Positions 1-11,900 of a stretch of 64,000 nucleotides of DNA are shown here, piece after piece. Made by a program: the position numbers and the translations under genes. The notes beneath the pieces were generated by a model. It made no database searches and was not told where the DNA came from. It saw nothing but the letters and a program-made list of their open reading frames with translations. Source of the stretch: Symsagittifera roscoffensis (lineage: Eukaryota; Xenacoelomorpha; Acoela; Convolutidae); NCBI RefSeq assembly GCF_963678635.1, contig NC_087064.1, positions 19,950,509 through 20,014,508 of the forward strand, read 5' to 3'. Positions within the stretch are counted from its first letter, which is position 1. Every line of letters begins with the position of its first letter.

Positions 1-161
1 TTTTCAGTTCAAGTGGTTTCAGCTCAACTATTGTTGGCTCAATTGCTACATAACTGATTTTTCTTGTGCTGTAAACAAATTTCATTTTAGTTGCAAGTGC
101 AAATCTTGTCTGTTAATGTTTAAGGTGAGTTTTCTTAAAGAAAAATATATATTTTTTTTCG

Positions 162-3100
162 GCTCAACTTGTGTCTGCTTAAAGATTGTCGTAAAATTGA
201 TTGTTTTTGTAAAGTTTGTTCCGTAGTTGCTGATTTAAATTTCAAGTGTCTGGCATGTTTGCCTAGAATGAACTTCTATCGAGACATATGAAAGTTTATA
301 TGACCTATTTTTTTTTTCAAAATCATTTTTTTCTCGATTTTTTTTTGTGTTGTTTTTATGTTTGTTGTAAGTGGTGCGAAGCTCCGCTGTGCCTCTGTGT
401 TTAACGTGTTTTCAGTTGTTTGCATAGCATTTTTGAAAAATTTGGTCGCATTTGTTTTCTACATTTTAAACACTTCTCAGATAATTGTTTTCTTTTTTTA
501 AGTTATTTTGTCCATTCTACTGTTTTTTTTTCAAGTTAGTTGATTTTAATTTGCTATAAAAGAATGTCGATTTTTTTATCCCTGCTATAAGCAAGCGTAT
601 TGCGCAAGGTACTAGGCTCCTCCCTCTAACAACTTGCATGTGCGAACTCTAAAGATTTCGCATGTGGAAGTTACGTAGTTCAACTTGCTTCATAATAATT
701 CAAATCAATCAATCATTCAGGGCATCTGGCGTAGAGATAACTCGCCTGCTCGAGACGAGAAGGCTTCTGGCTAGAATCCGGCGGGGACCTGTTTTTTTTT
801 TGAACAAACTAAAAGTTTTTTCTTTTAACTATCGTCCGTCTTTATTTAGCATTGATGGATGAGCGAAAGTTTACTATGCGTAAGAGTCTTTTGTGGGTGT
901 TGTATTTGTCATGAAAACTCTTTGTGCTCAATGGTTGTCTGCTCAAAAAATGTGGACTTCTTTGCCGCTTCGTTAGTTTCGTTTCGATGCTAATTTAACT
1001 TTCGATTGTCTTTTAAACATTTGTTTTCGAAAGGCGAACTATATACGTGAATTGACACAAACAAAGTTTTTGGAAGATCTAGGTTTCCTCAACATTTTCA
1101 AAAAAAAAATTCTCAGCGGGTATTGTGACAATTTCTGTCTGCTATTTTGTCGTGCTATGTTTGTCTTGTACCGCAAATAATGAGTGTTTCTGCTTCGCTT
1201 GCGTCAAAATTCATCTTGGTCTTTTGTCATCAATTGCAATTGAAGCTATTGTCATGCACAGCAAGCGTTTACCTAATTTTAATGTGTACAGCAAAACGAC
1301 TCCTTGTCTTAGATTTTGAAAGTTATATATGTCAAATAGAACTTGAATAATTATTTAAATTTTCGAAAGCAAGTGCTTTGCAACAGGGCAGCAGACTTGT
1401 TCCTGTCCACAGCATTGTTCACAGATTTCAGCTTTTACCACGTGATGTTCTGTATGGGTCCACTGTACGAGCGTCGCTGTGTTTTTCAGTTGCACTCCTG
1501 CCTAAAGGTCTGGTTTAAGCATTACGGACCTCTCAATAGTGATTTGGATAATATAGACGCCATTAAACATTTTCGTGAATTTTCATTTTTTGACTTTTTG
1601 TATATCGCCACCGGTCCTACTCATTGCCGTTGGGGTCATCCATTTCACCGTAGCTGGTCCCATCTCGAGGAGGCGGATGGCACTGGGACCCCTTCAACCT
1701 TGACAGACTTTTTGATTTTTTTGTGTTGGTTTTGTTTACATTGTTTGTTCGAAAGCAAATTAAATGCGTAGCAATTTATCAAAGATCAAACGATGAATTT
1801 TCCGAATTAAAAAAAGAAAAAAAAATAATATGTCGATTTCTTTTGGACTTAACCGTTTTTGACTGAAACTGTTAGTCGAAGTGCTTGCGCTTTTTCTTTT
1901 TTACTCTTGCTATTAGCAAGCGTTATCAAACTGGAGTGTAAACTTTTTTTTTCTAGTTAACAACTAGTTTAACAAAATCAGTTGAATTATATTGCTGACT
2001 ATGCAGCTGACTTCTTTTCATTTTTCTTTTCTGCTCTTAAAATCTTCCAGGTTGCTTCCCTCTTGGCCTGGAGGTAAAACAGTTGCCTTTTTACCCTAAG
2101 GGTTGGGTTTGAGTATGGACCTTTGTTGTTTTTCAATATCAAGGAAATTGGTAAAAAAAAACTTCCAAGAAAAATGAATCGCCGGTTTAATTTGTTCGCT
2201 CAACTTGTGTCTGCTCAAAGATTGTCGTAAAATTGATTGTTTTTGTTAAGTTTGTTCCGTAGTTGCTGATTTAAATTTCAAGTGTCTGGCATGTTTGCCT
2301 AGAATGAACTTCTATCGAGACATATGAAAGTTTATATGACCTAGTTTTTTTTTCAAAAACTCATTTTTTCCTCGATTTTTTATGTGTTGTTTTTATGTTT
2401 GTTCCAAGTGGTGCGAAGCTCCGCTGTGCCTCTGTGTTTAACGTGTTTTCAATTATTTGCATAGCCTTATTGAAAAATTTGGTCGCATTTGTTTTCTACA
2501 TTTTAAACACTTCTCAGATAATTGTTTTCTTTGTTTAAGTTATTTTGTCTATTCTACTGTTTTTTTTTCAAGTTAGTTGATTTTAATTTGCTACTATATA
2601 GTTTGTTTTTTCATTTAAGAATGATAAGTAACAGTGTTTTTGCTATTTGAAAACCATAATTCCTACAGCGAAAAACAAAGGTAAATCTACCTGCATATTT
2701 TTCGTACTTTTTTGGTGCTCATCAAGATAAACGTCGCAAAATGTGCCGCTTGTTCAACATGAAATGTTTGTTTTGTGGAAAATCTGCAGTTTTCAATCTG
2801 CAGTTTTTGGAAAATGTAATCATGATTTTCATAATATCAGTTTTTTTTTTCAAAATTGAAACCTTACTTTTATCATCAGTTACAGTTGAAGCTTTTGTCC
2901 TGCTTAGTCAATGTTTACTCAATATTTATCTATTGATTGATTATCATTTTAGTAGGTTTTGGAAAATTGTTGTCGAATAGATTTTGAATCATTATGTATA
3001 CTTGCGAGAGCAAGTGTTTTGCAACCGGGTGCCAGATTTGTTCCCGTCCCCAGCATTGTTCAGATTTCAGCTCTTCGCACGTGATGTTCTGTGTGGGTCC

Positions 3101-4030
3101 AGTGCATGAGCGTACCTGTATTTTTTATTTGCATCCCTGCCAAGAGGTCTAGTTTAAGCATCCAATAGTCTTTTGGATACTATACACGGTGTTGAACGAT
3201 TTCACGAAGTTTCGTTTCTGGCTTTTTAAGTTGCCCCCGGTCTTACTCAATGCTGGACCAATTGTGAGAGAGGGGATGTCATCCATTTTGCCATAGCCGA
3301 TCACATCTAGTGGAGACTGGGATCCCTCCAACCGTTACCGAAGTGCTATTTGATCGCACGATCGTTGCCTTGAGAGACGTTTGCCTTAGCCTCCTCGTTT
3401 TTTGTCTTTGTTGCTTTTGGTTGTTTTTTATCGGCCTTGGTTTTTTTTCAAGGTAGTTGATTACACTAGCAATCACTAGTGTTCATTTATTTGAAAGTTT
3501 CACTGTGGCAATGGAAATTGCATAGCATCTGTTCTCTGCTTTACTTATGGCTTGTGTCTGTTGCCTATTGAGCGTCCCTGGCTAAATGGTTAGTGTGTGG
3601 GACTCTTAATCTCAGACATTGCCAATTTTTTTTTTGTAATTCGAGGCTTATTTCTAATTTCTTATTGCTTTAGATAGAGCTGCTTTTTGTCGTGTTCTCG
3701 CTAGTGCTTGCTAAGAGAAAGTTGCCTCTGTGTTATAATTTGCTTTTATATAGCTGTTGTTGCTTTTTTTTAAATTTAATACCGTAACTTCTACAGCGAA
3801 AAAGAATTGAAAATCTCCCTGCAATTTGTTTTTGTTATTTCTGGTGTTTTCCAAAAAAAAAACGTCAAAAATGTGCCACTATATCCGTCTGTTTGTTTTG
3901 TGATCTGCCTTTTAATTTGCAATTTTTGGCTAATTTTATCATAAATTTGAAAATGCTTTTTGAGTTTTTTCAAAATTGATTCTTCACTTTCATCATCAAT
4001 TACAGGTGAAGCTGTTTTGCTGAAAAGTTA
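162..4030. repeat. long-unit tandem duplications
   Basis: Three pairs of related blocks are visible. Bases 162-556 recur almost unchanged at 2198-2593. Bases about 1370-1700 recur, more diverged, at about 3008-3330, including a shared 'cacgtgatgttctgt' segment. Bases about 2658-2915 recur at about 3781-4030. Their order shows that a unit of roughly 1-2 kb was duplicated in tandem and then shortened by deletions. No convincing coding sequence is kept between copies, so the short open frames here are taken as chance. Confidence 0.75.
3570..3750 (+). repeat. tRNA-derived SINE-like element, copy A
   Basis: This block aligns with 12241-12420. The head looks like a tRNA D-arm (ctggctaaatggttagtg). 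The body shares 'aattcgaggcttatttct' and 'gctttttgtcgtgtt', and the tail shares 'gcctctgtgttat'. The tRNA-like head and short length suggest a pol III-type SINE. This copy has a corrupted tail hairpin. The assignment as a SINE is inference. Confidence 0.45.
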
Positions 4031-6299
4031 TATTTTACTTACTATTCATGTATAGAACGATGTTCCTAATAGTGTCGTAATCGTGTTTCAGAAAATTTAA
4101 GCAAATGAATTGTATGATTTTTTTTTGGAGCTTTGGTGTTTTTGGGACTTTTGTCCTGATAATTTTAAAAATCTCAATTACCACAGCAATTTTGATCATT
4201 TTGCACGGACTTATTCGAGTTGGCAGTTTGTATCTGGTATCAATTTTTGTTGGTGTTAATTGTTTTTGGTTCTAAAAATCTGTCTCTTTTCGTTTTAAAA
4301 ATCTGACTTTTCGAATCATTTGAGAGTTTTTCGTAATTACTGGTTTTTATGCTTGCCATTAACAAGCTGTATCAAGTCAGAATAACAACTTTTTTCGGGT
4401 TAACAATTTTTTAAAACAAAATTGCTTGAATCATTGTACAGCATGTGTCCTCCATCAAGATGCTCCATTGAACTGCCAATTTCTTGAACATTCAAGTTGT
4501 GCTTTTGGACAACTGCTCTTGCAGTACACTTTGAAGTTAAATCAGTACTGTTGTGGAGGTTTTTCTCAGAAAAATTCAATTGTCGGCCTTTTAGGCGTAT
4601 TCTTAGTTTGTATCGGCTCAGTTAGCAGAGTATTAACATTATCCAGATTGAAGAGGTTTTTTTTGAGATTGAAAACCGTTTTTATCTTTTACTTGTAAAT
4701 GAAATACACCCGATTTTGCTTAACTTTCCTCTCAGTTTTTTCCCGTTAAAGGGTTTATTCGTCCTAGTTAGTCTCAATGAATGTATAATCGTCACAGATG
4801 TCTCATATTGCGTCACTTTGAAGTGATAATTGATCTCTATGCGTGAGTAGATGCAAAAACTTCCGAGTTTCAATGCTTTCTAGCTCATATTTTTTTGACA
4901 ACAGTTTTGCTTTCGGCTCAAGTCATGTCTACCAAGGATGGTCGGCTCAATGACCGCTACAGACATTTTGCCTGAATGCCAATTTAATGCTCACAATTGT
5001 GTTTGAAGATGTCTTCTTTAAATAGAAATTCATTTGCCGAGACACGTACAAATTTTTTAATCTAATATTTTTGGGTTTCGTAGGTTTCTCCTTTTCTATC
5101 TGCTTGCTTGTTCTGCTATCTTTGTGATACATCGCAAGTGATGCGAAGCTCCGCTTCGCCTATGTGTTACAAAGAGTTGTCAGAATTTTGATGTCTTTGC
5201 TTTCGATTTATTTTGAGATTGTTTTCATATTGTGTACGTTGTTTTTGATTCTAACTAGTTCAGTGACTGTTTTCTAGGTCTTATGAAAATGTACTTTGAG
5301 TGTTTTCTATAAAGTTTTGCATTCAAGTGTATGCTGGGGGTGTGCTCAGGGGGCTTCTTTTAAGTGGCTTAGCTACCGATTTATAAAACTTGATTTTATG
5401 ACGAACGGATGAAAAGGTTGATGGATCTGGTTTTGTGATAATTTTTTTAACATCTTCGACTAAGTGCGCTCGTCTAACTGTACTGTCGGCTAGCTTGCCA
5501 TGCTATGTTTTTGATTATCGCAAGTGGAGTGAAGCTCCGTTTTGTTTTCGTTTTATGAAATTTGTCTAAATAGATTTGGCTAGAATGCAGTTGGCCTTAG
5601 TTGCCTCAGTGCTTTTTCGGGTAATTTTACTTTTTTGTACTTATTTTGGACCAATGTTAAAAAATTTTTTGCTTAAGTTTCTGCTGTTGCGTAATATGAA
5701 CCATCGACTGATAAGTTTTTTGTAGCTTTCTATATTTTTTTTTCTATGATTTCAGAGAAATCTTATATTCTTGTTATTTTGGCAAATAAATTTGATTATA
5801 TTTTAGTTTTGATGTACGCATCATCCATTTCATTTAAAAACCTCCCTTTTCGATTTATTTAACCTGTTTTTATCGTTTTTTTTCAGTACGGTTAGGTTGT
5901 TGCTCTCGGCGAGTGTCTCTAGTTCACCGAAAAAAAAGTTTGGACATATGTTGTAAATTACAGTTTTCAGCTTAAACGACCAAGAAGTTACATTTATTAA
6001 GGAAAGTTTTATTTGCGATAGTTTTTTGGCTCATTTTCAATGACAAAAATTAATTGCCGTTTTCAATATGTTCTAGACTGAATTGTGAAAATTAAGCTTC
6101 TAGATCTTGTAGAGCTCACTAAATTATTTGATCATAAATAAGTGCCTCAAAAATGTATGTGAAATTGTGAAATTTCATTTTGTTTGCAATTAATTTGATT
6201 TTTTTTCGTTATCTGATTATTACATTTAAAACTGACCTGGGGTAGATATCGAATGAATTCTTAAAATGTGGAAGTTTTACGTGACTAGGTCTTGGTGAT
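4031..6299. other. no gene recognised; AT-rich, repeat-poor stretch
   Basis: No coding exon can be supported. The only notable element is the dispersed hairpin motif at about 5136-5158 (GCGAAGCTCCGCTTCGC) preceded by 'gatacatcgcaag', and a weaker relative near 5528. If the missing 5' exon(s) of the CASC3 gene lie in the window, this is one place they could be, but I cannot identify them. Confidence 0.4.
5130..5170 (+). repeat. dispersed hairpin motif (example copy)
   Basis: The motif GCGAAGCTCCGCTTCGC is a palindrome with a 7 bp stem. It is followed by a 'ctatgtgtta' tail and preceded by a 'gatacatcgcaag'-like sequence. Related copies lie near 372-400, 2409-2436 and 12390-12415 on the same strand, and near 36630-36690 and 61160-61200 on the opposite strand. 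Some copies form the 3' end of the SINE-like element at 12241-12420. Confidence 0.55.
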
Positions 6300-7810
6300 T
6301 TTTAATATTTGTTAAATTTATCAAAAAAGCACCAACGACAAATCGTTCGCGAAATTCAAATAGATTTAAGTGCAAATTTTTTTTTTTAAAATTTGAGAAA
6401 GCCATTTTTTTGTTTCATTGCGTTTGTTACTCAACTGTAATCAAAACTGATTCGAGACCAATTGCAAGCAGTCAAAATTTTCAGGGTTTTGCCTTGATAT
6501 ATGAGAGTTAAGGGTTTATGGGGTTTTATTTTGAGGCGATGAACGGAGTGAAGACTCTTTAGGTCGTGATGATTTTTAGTTTTTTTCAGAAAAAGTCTAG
6601 AAATTGTTCACGCTCAATTTTGGTTTTTCGCGGTTTGACTTTTGATTCCTTTTGAAATGCAGTTCATTTCCTATGTTGAAAGGAAGGAAAACTCCACTAT
6701 CTAACAGCAAAAATGTTAAGTTCTCTTTTTTATATTTCTAATTTCGAACATGGATTTTAATTATCAGATTTTCCAACCAAATATTTACCTATTGATCCAG
6801 TTTTCTCAAATGGGGTAATTTTTTGAGAGTAATGAACGTATCTAAGTCTCTTCTATAGGTCATGATGATTTTTTTTCAGGAAAACGTCTTAAAATGCTCT
6901 AATAACTACAGATGTACTTTCATACATATTAATGCATTTATGGATCCACTTAGGTATGTATGCACTGTTTGAGTTCAATTGAATTTCATCTGCTGAAAGT
7001 GGCATAAGTATAACTCTCCAAATACGAATGTGAAAATGGTGCAAACAAAAACGAACGGTTTTAGTTTCGAAATTGGAATTTAATTTTTAGATTTCCAGCG
7101 AAATAAAGACTTTACCTGTTGATCTAGTTTTCTCAAGTTGGATGAATGTTATCAATAAAGCGCCAATCATAATTCTTTCGTGAAACTCAAAGAGCTTTAA
7201 ATGCATAATTTTTTTTCCTTAAAATTTAAAAGTTTTTTTTCTGTTTCATTGTGTTCGTTACTCTTTTTCGTTTGTCAGCTGGCTATTTTTGGAACTTTCT
7301 CCATCAAAGCTGATTCGAGACCAAGTGTAGAGCAGTCGAAATTTTTAGGGCTGAGCTTCTTTTTAAGTTCTGTTCGTTTCCTTTGTTAATAAGGAGAATA
7401 CTACTATCGAACAGCAAAAGTGTAAAGTTCGCGAAAAACGTAATCGACTTCTAGATTAGAAAGTGGATTTTCTTTTTCAGATTTTCCAGCGAAATAAAAA
7501 CTTGCATATTGATCCAGTTTTCTCAAATTGGGTTAGTTTTATATTAAAAAAGGCTAATCATAATTTGTTCTAGAAATTCAAAGAGCTTAAAGGGGCATCT
7601 ATTTTTTTGAAAGTTGAGATATTTTCAAAATTCATTGTTTTTTCTATTTTCCCTAAATTTATTACTCTTTTCCAACTGTAAATGGCTGTTTTCAAAAAAG
7701 CAGCAATCAAGTAGTTCAAGTAGTTTTACGTCCATTAAATTTTTTCTTCTATTCAAGTCAGTATTTTTTCTATTTCTTTGCGTTCATTACTATTTTCCAG
7801 CTGTCTGACG
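6300..7810 (+). repeat. array of a ~450 bp degenerate repeat upstream of CASC3 exon
   Basis: Successive partial copies begin near 6300, 6537, 7020 and 7370. Diagnostic phrases are 'ggtcgtgatgattttt', 'aaggaaggaaaactccacta', 'attgatccagttttctcaaa', 'aattcaaagagctttaa' and 'ttactcttttccaactgt'. The same phrases reappear at 8925-9380 and 11075-11760, that is in the introns on each side of the next exons. No reading frame is conserved between copies. Confidence 0.7.
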
Positions 7811-7872
7811 CCCTACTAGTTTATTTTATCTATTTGTAAATACTTGCGGAATTGAAAGCAGACTTGTTTTAG

Positions 7873-8914
7873 AAAAAGAGGACGTCGTTGTCCGAAATTG
7901 GGCGAGTGACGAAAGTGCCGATGTGTCTGAAAACCCAGAAGTGTCAGACTTTGCGGTGACATCAGAGAAAGAGTCCGAGGAGCCTGAATCGACAGAAGTT
8001 CTTCATGGTTCGCCAGAACCAAATGAATCAAGTGATAACCACGTCGATAAAGCGGGAGATGATGCCGATGTTGTTGATGGTGACTATGTTTTGGTCGGTG
8101 AAGAAGAAGGCGATGAGAACTATATCGAAGAAAGGGACAGACAGCATCCAGCATTCATTCCTAGACAGGGTAAATTTTTCATGCACGACCTTCGTTGCAA
8201 CCAAGCGGGAGAGATTGATGCCTCAAATCAGAATCAGAGCAAAGTATCACAGTCGAAGAGCTTTCAACGCGAATGGCAACCAAATCCAGACTCACGAAAG
8301 TGGCAGCACGACTTGTTTCCACAGGCCAACGCGTCTAGTCCAACCTCCACTAAACCTCCATTGAAGGCGAACACAATAGAGATGACGGCACCCAAAATAG
8401 TTCCAAATGGAACTGCGATAGTTACTCCGACATCGCAACAGAGAAAACGTGTGCCGGTTCAAGCCCGCGTTGCGCGAAATAAAAACCAGAACTCGGAAAG
8501 TCTGTACCCACAGACATACGAGCCGAGAGCGGAGACTAGCAAAAAGAGATCGACAAGAACTATTGCCAATTCGAAATTCAACAGCCGAGCGGCTAAGAAC
8601 TTTTCAACAACAGAGGACGAATTTGTCAACAATGGGTCTGAAATGTACCCTTACTCAAACGAAAGACAGCCTGCATGGCAGAAAAGAGGAAGTAACAACT
8701 ACCACACAACAGGCGGATCAATGAACCAAAACATGTGGGGATACCCTACAGGTGGTGGAGGGAGGAGAGCAATGAGTCACGCACAGAGTAACCAGGCTAC
8801 CGGTCAGACGGGCGGATACTCCAGCAAGTATAATGGGGGCGGAGGGGGAAGGGCCTACAAGGAATCAGATGATTCGGGTTATAATGTGGACGAGTTCGAC
8901 ATGTCAGGCAGCCC
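7873..8914 (+). CDS. CASC3: CASC3 exon with SELOR core
   Basis: The frame is open from before the acceptor and runs through an acidic Glu/Asp-rich segment into AFIPRQGKFFMHDLR at about 8152-8196 and RKWQHDLF at about 8297-8320. It then becomes basic and Gly/Ser-rich (GGGGRR, RGSNNY). The exon ends at CCC|GTAAGA with two bases of a split codon. The GTG at 7923 is an internal codon, not a start. The acceptor at 7872 is inferred from 'cttgttttag' and phase 1. Confidence 0.75.
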
Positions 8915-11900
8915 GTAAGATGTTTTTAAGAGTAATGAACGTAGTGACTACTCTAGTATAGGTCTTGCTGATTTGTTCACGCTCAATTTCGATTTTTCTC
9001 GGTTTGACTTGTGATTTCTTTTTAAGTTCTGTGCATTTTTATTGTTAAAAGGAAGGAACTCCACTATAAAATAGCAAAATTGTAAAGGTCAAGAAAAACG
9101 TGATCGACTTCTAATTTCGAAAATGGAAATTAATTAAGAGTTTTTCCAGCGAAATCAAAGTTTTACCTATTGATCCAGTTTTCTCAAATTGGGTTATCTT
9201 TAACAAAAAAGTGTCCATCATAAATTGTTCTACTAATTCCCAGAGGTTTAAGGACATCTATTTTTTCTTGAAATTCAGATTTTTGAAAAAAACAGTGTTT
9301 TTTTTCAGTTTCCTTGCGCTCATTACTTCTTTCCAACAGTCAGTTGGCTATGTTTTTAAAGTTTTGTTATTTAGTAAGTATTTAATTTAATAGCGTTCCA
9401 TTATGGCAGAGAATAGTTTTGAAGGAGTTTTTCGGCAAGCAAAGATTCTTGTGAATTCGATAGTTTTGTTTCAGTTACAATCCGAACTTCAGAATCGAGA
9501 CTTGTTCGTACAACGTGCAAGAATGTTACGACGATGGATCAAGACACGGTGCTTTTCTATCTGCGAGGAGACAATACTTCAGACCACCGTCGTATAATAC
9601 TGAAAAGGGACTAGATACAAGATATGGTAAAGACAATAATGGTGGCTTCAAAAAGTCATTCGGTTCGTATGAAGAGCGGACAAAACCAGCTTTAGAAGCA
9701 GGTGGCTCTAAATCAATGGACATGCCAGCTGGTCACAATAATGACAGAGTGTCCGATTACAATGGAAAAGCGTTTGTGAAGCGGAAAGCGCAGTCGAAAG
9801 AGCGAGAATCTAAAAGCTCTTACAGCGAGCGATACAGTTCGACTATTGAAAGAAGCAAAAGTGTGCGCAATGATGTGGATGTTGGAACTTCGAGACGAGG
9901 AGCGAAGAGTCGGAATGACCCGAGTTCCCGGAACAGGACTGCTGGCTCGGGGATTGGAAGTGTATTAGAGGTTCATCGCAAAGACCGTAAGGCAATGTTG
10001 CTTGCGGAAAGAACGGATTCCTCGGACGTCGACCACGAACCTAAAGAGTGGAATCAACCTGGGTCGCGAAGAAAAGGAGCAACTGGTTTTGGAGAACAGT
10101 TTGAGACTCCTCCTCGATTCGAGAGGAGTTCAATTGGTAGCTCGAGTTCCACTATACCAGTAGACGGGGTGATGGCGTCTAAGAAGATAGGGGTAACGAG
10201 ACCATTCATGCTGAACACTAGTGGACCAACTAAAGAGACAAATTTAGATTCAGACCACCAAGTGGGTTACATAGCTAGCGAGGAGCAGGAGGTATCGGAC
10301 TCACCTATGAACTCTTCACTGGGTAGCGTCAGCCAGCAGACGGCATCATTGAACAAATCCGGAAATTCTGGGAACTCGGTTGTAAATAGAACTAACAAGA
10401 GATACTCTGCAGCAAGGAGGGTCTCGCCCTCAAGTGAGAACCCATCGATACCTCCGTTCTCAATGGCACCAATGCCCTTCAGCTCTCAGTCGAACATGTC
10501 AGGCGCTAATGTTTCGCGCGTGAATTCTCAGATGCTTAGCATGGCAGGAAACTCGAGTGGTTCGTTCTCACACTTGACCAACAGTTACACTAGCATGTCT
10601 CAAACCAAACCGATGAGTCTAACAAATAGCAATAATAATAACAATAATAATAATAATACCTTCTACTCCTCCAATTTCGGAGGTATGCCGCCTGGCGTGC
10701 CTGGAGCCGAGGTGTTTCCGATGCAGAACGTGCTCGCAAGTGTGAACAACATGCACGCTTCCTTCAACCCCTCTCAAACCCAATTGGCAAGTGGGGCATC
10801 AGCTGGCAATAGATCGACCGTGGGCGGGACAGGAGGTGGTCCCTCGACTGCGCTCAATGCTGCCCAGTTGGCTATGTTGGCGGCTACTGCTGGACCTCAC
10901 TCCAATCTACAGTCGCTGAATCAGGCCACACAGGAGCAGAGCTTTCAACAAGCTGGTCTTAACTCTGCATATTCCAGTGAGTGTATGCATCAGCTATTTA
11001 GATAGTGTATGGTTTGTCAATTTACTTACGTATTAGTATTAGTAAATTTTGATGGAGATCTGATTGATTAACAGTAGATGAACGTCGAGAAGACTTATGT
11101 AGGTCGTGATGATTTTTTTCTTACAATTCATAAAATTCTCTAATTTGATTTTTCTCGGTTTTACTTTGATTTTGTCCGTTCATCTCATTTTCTTAGTTAA
11201 AAGGAAGGCAAACTCCCATTTCGAACAGAAAAATTGTAAAGGTCACGAAAAATGAGAACGTTTTCTAATTTCGACAGTGGATATAAATTTTCAGATTTCC
11301 CAGTGGAATAAGACTTCGGGCACTTGTTGATCCAGTTTTCCCAAATTGAGTTTATTTCATAAAAAAAATGTCACTCCTAAATTTCTTGAAAATCAAAGAT
11401 CTTGAATGCCATGTTTGTTTCCCTTTGCAATTTTTTGAGCCAGTTTTTTTTGCGTTCCTTGTTCTTACGAAGGTTTTTGTCCCTTCATTTCACGAGGTGA
11501 AGAGGAGCAATCATTCGGATCTTTTTTTATCTTCTTTTGATAAGTGCTTTCAGTGGCGAGAAAAAGAATTTTTGCTGAATTGACTAAGGTACCACTAAAG
11601 TTTGTCAAAAAAAATTTCAATCATAATCTTTTCTTGAATTTCAAAGAGCTTTAACCTGATCTGATGTTTTTTTTCTTCGAAAGTTGAGAAATGTTCAAAA
11701 GTTTTCAATCAAATTTTTTCTGTCTCGTTGTTTTTTTTAACTTTTTTCCAACCTTCTCTCGGTTATGCTTTTCACCTTATTTACACTAGTGTCAACTTAG
11801 TTTATAATTACGAACCTTCTTTTTTTCTAACCTAAGTCGCAAATATTGGTGCCTCTTTTCGGGCACTTTTACAGCTTTTTGTTTGCATGTGCTTTGACAT

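Noticed and set aside
691..800. tRNA-like sequence with 'ggctagaatccggcgg' near 770
   Set aside because: It has a weak B-box-like stretch, but no paired acceptor stem and no convincing anticodon arm; not called as a tRNA.
1343..1771. 142-codon open frame in the repeat region
   Set aside because: Its duplicate at about 3008-3340 does not keep the frame and it matches nothing I recognise.
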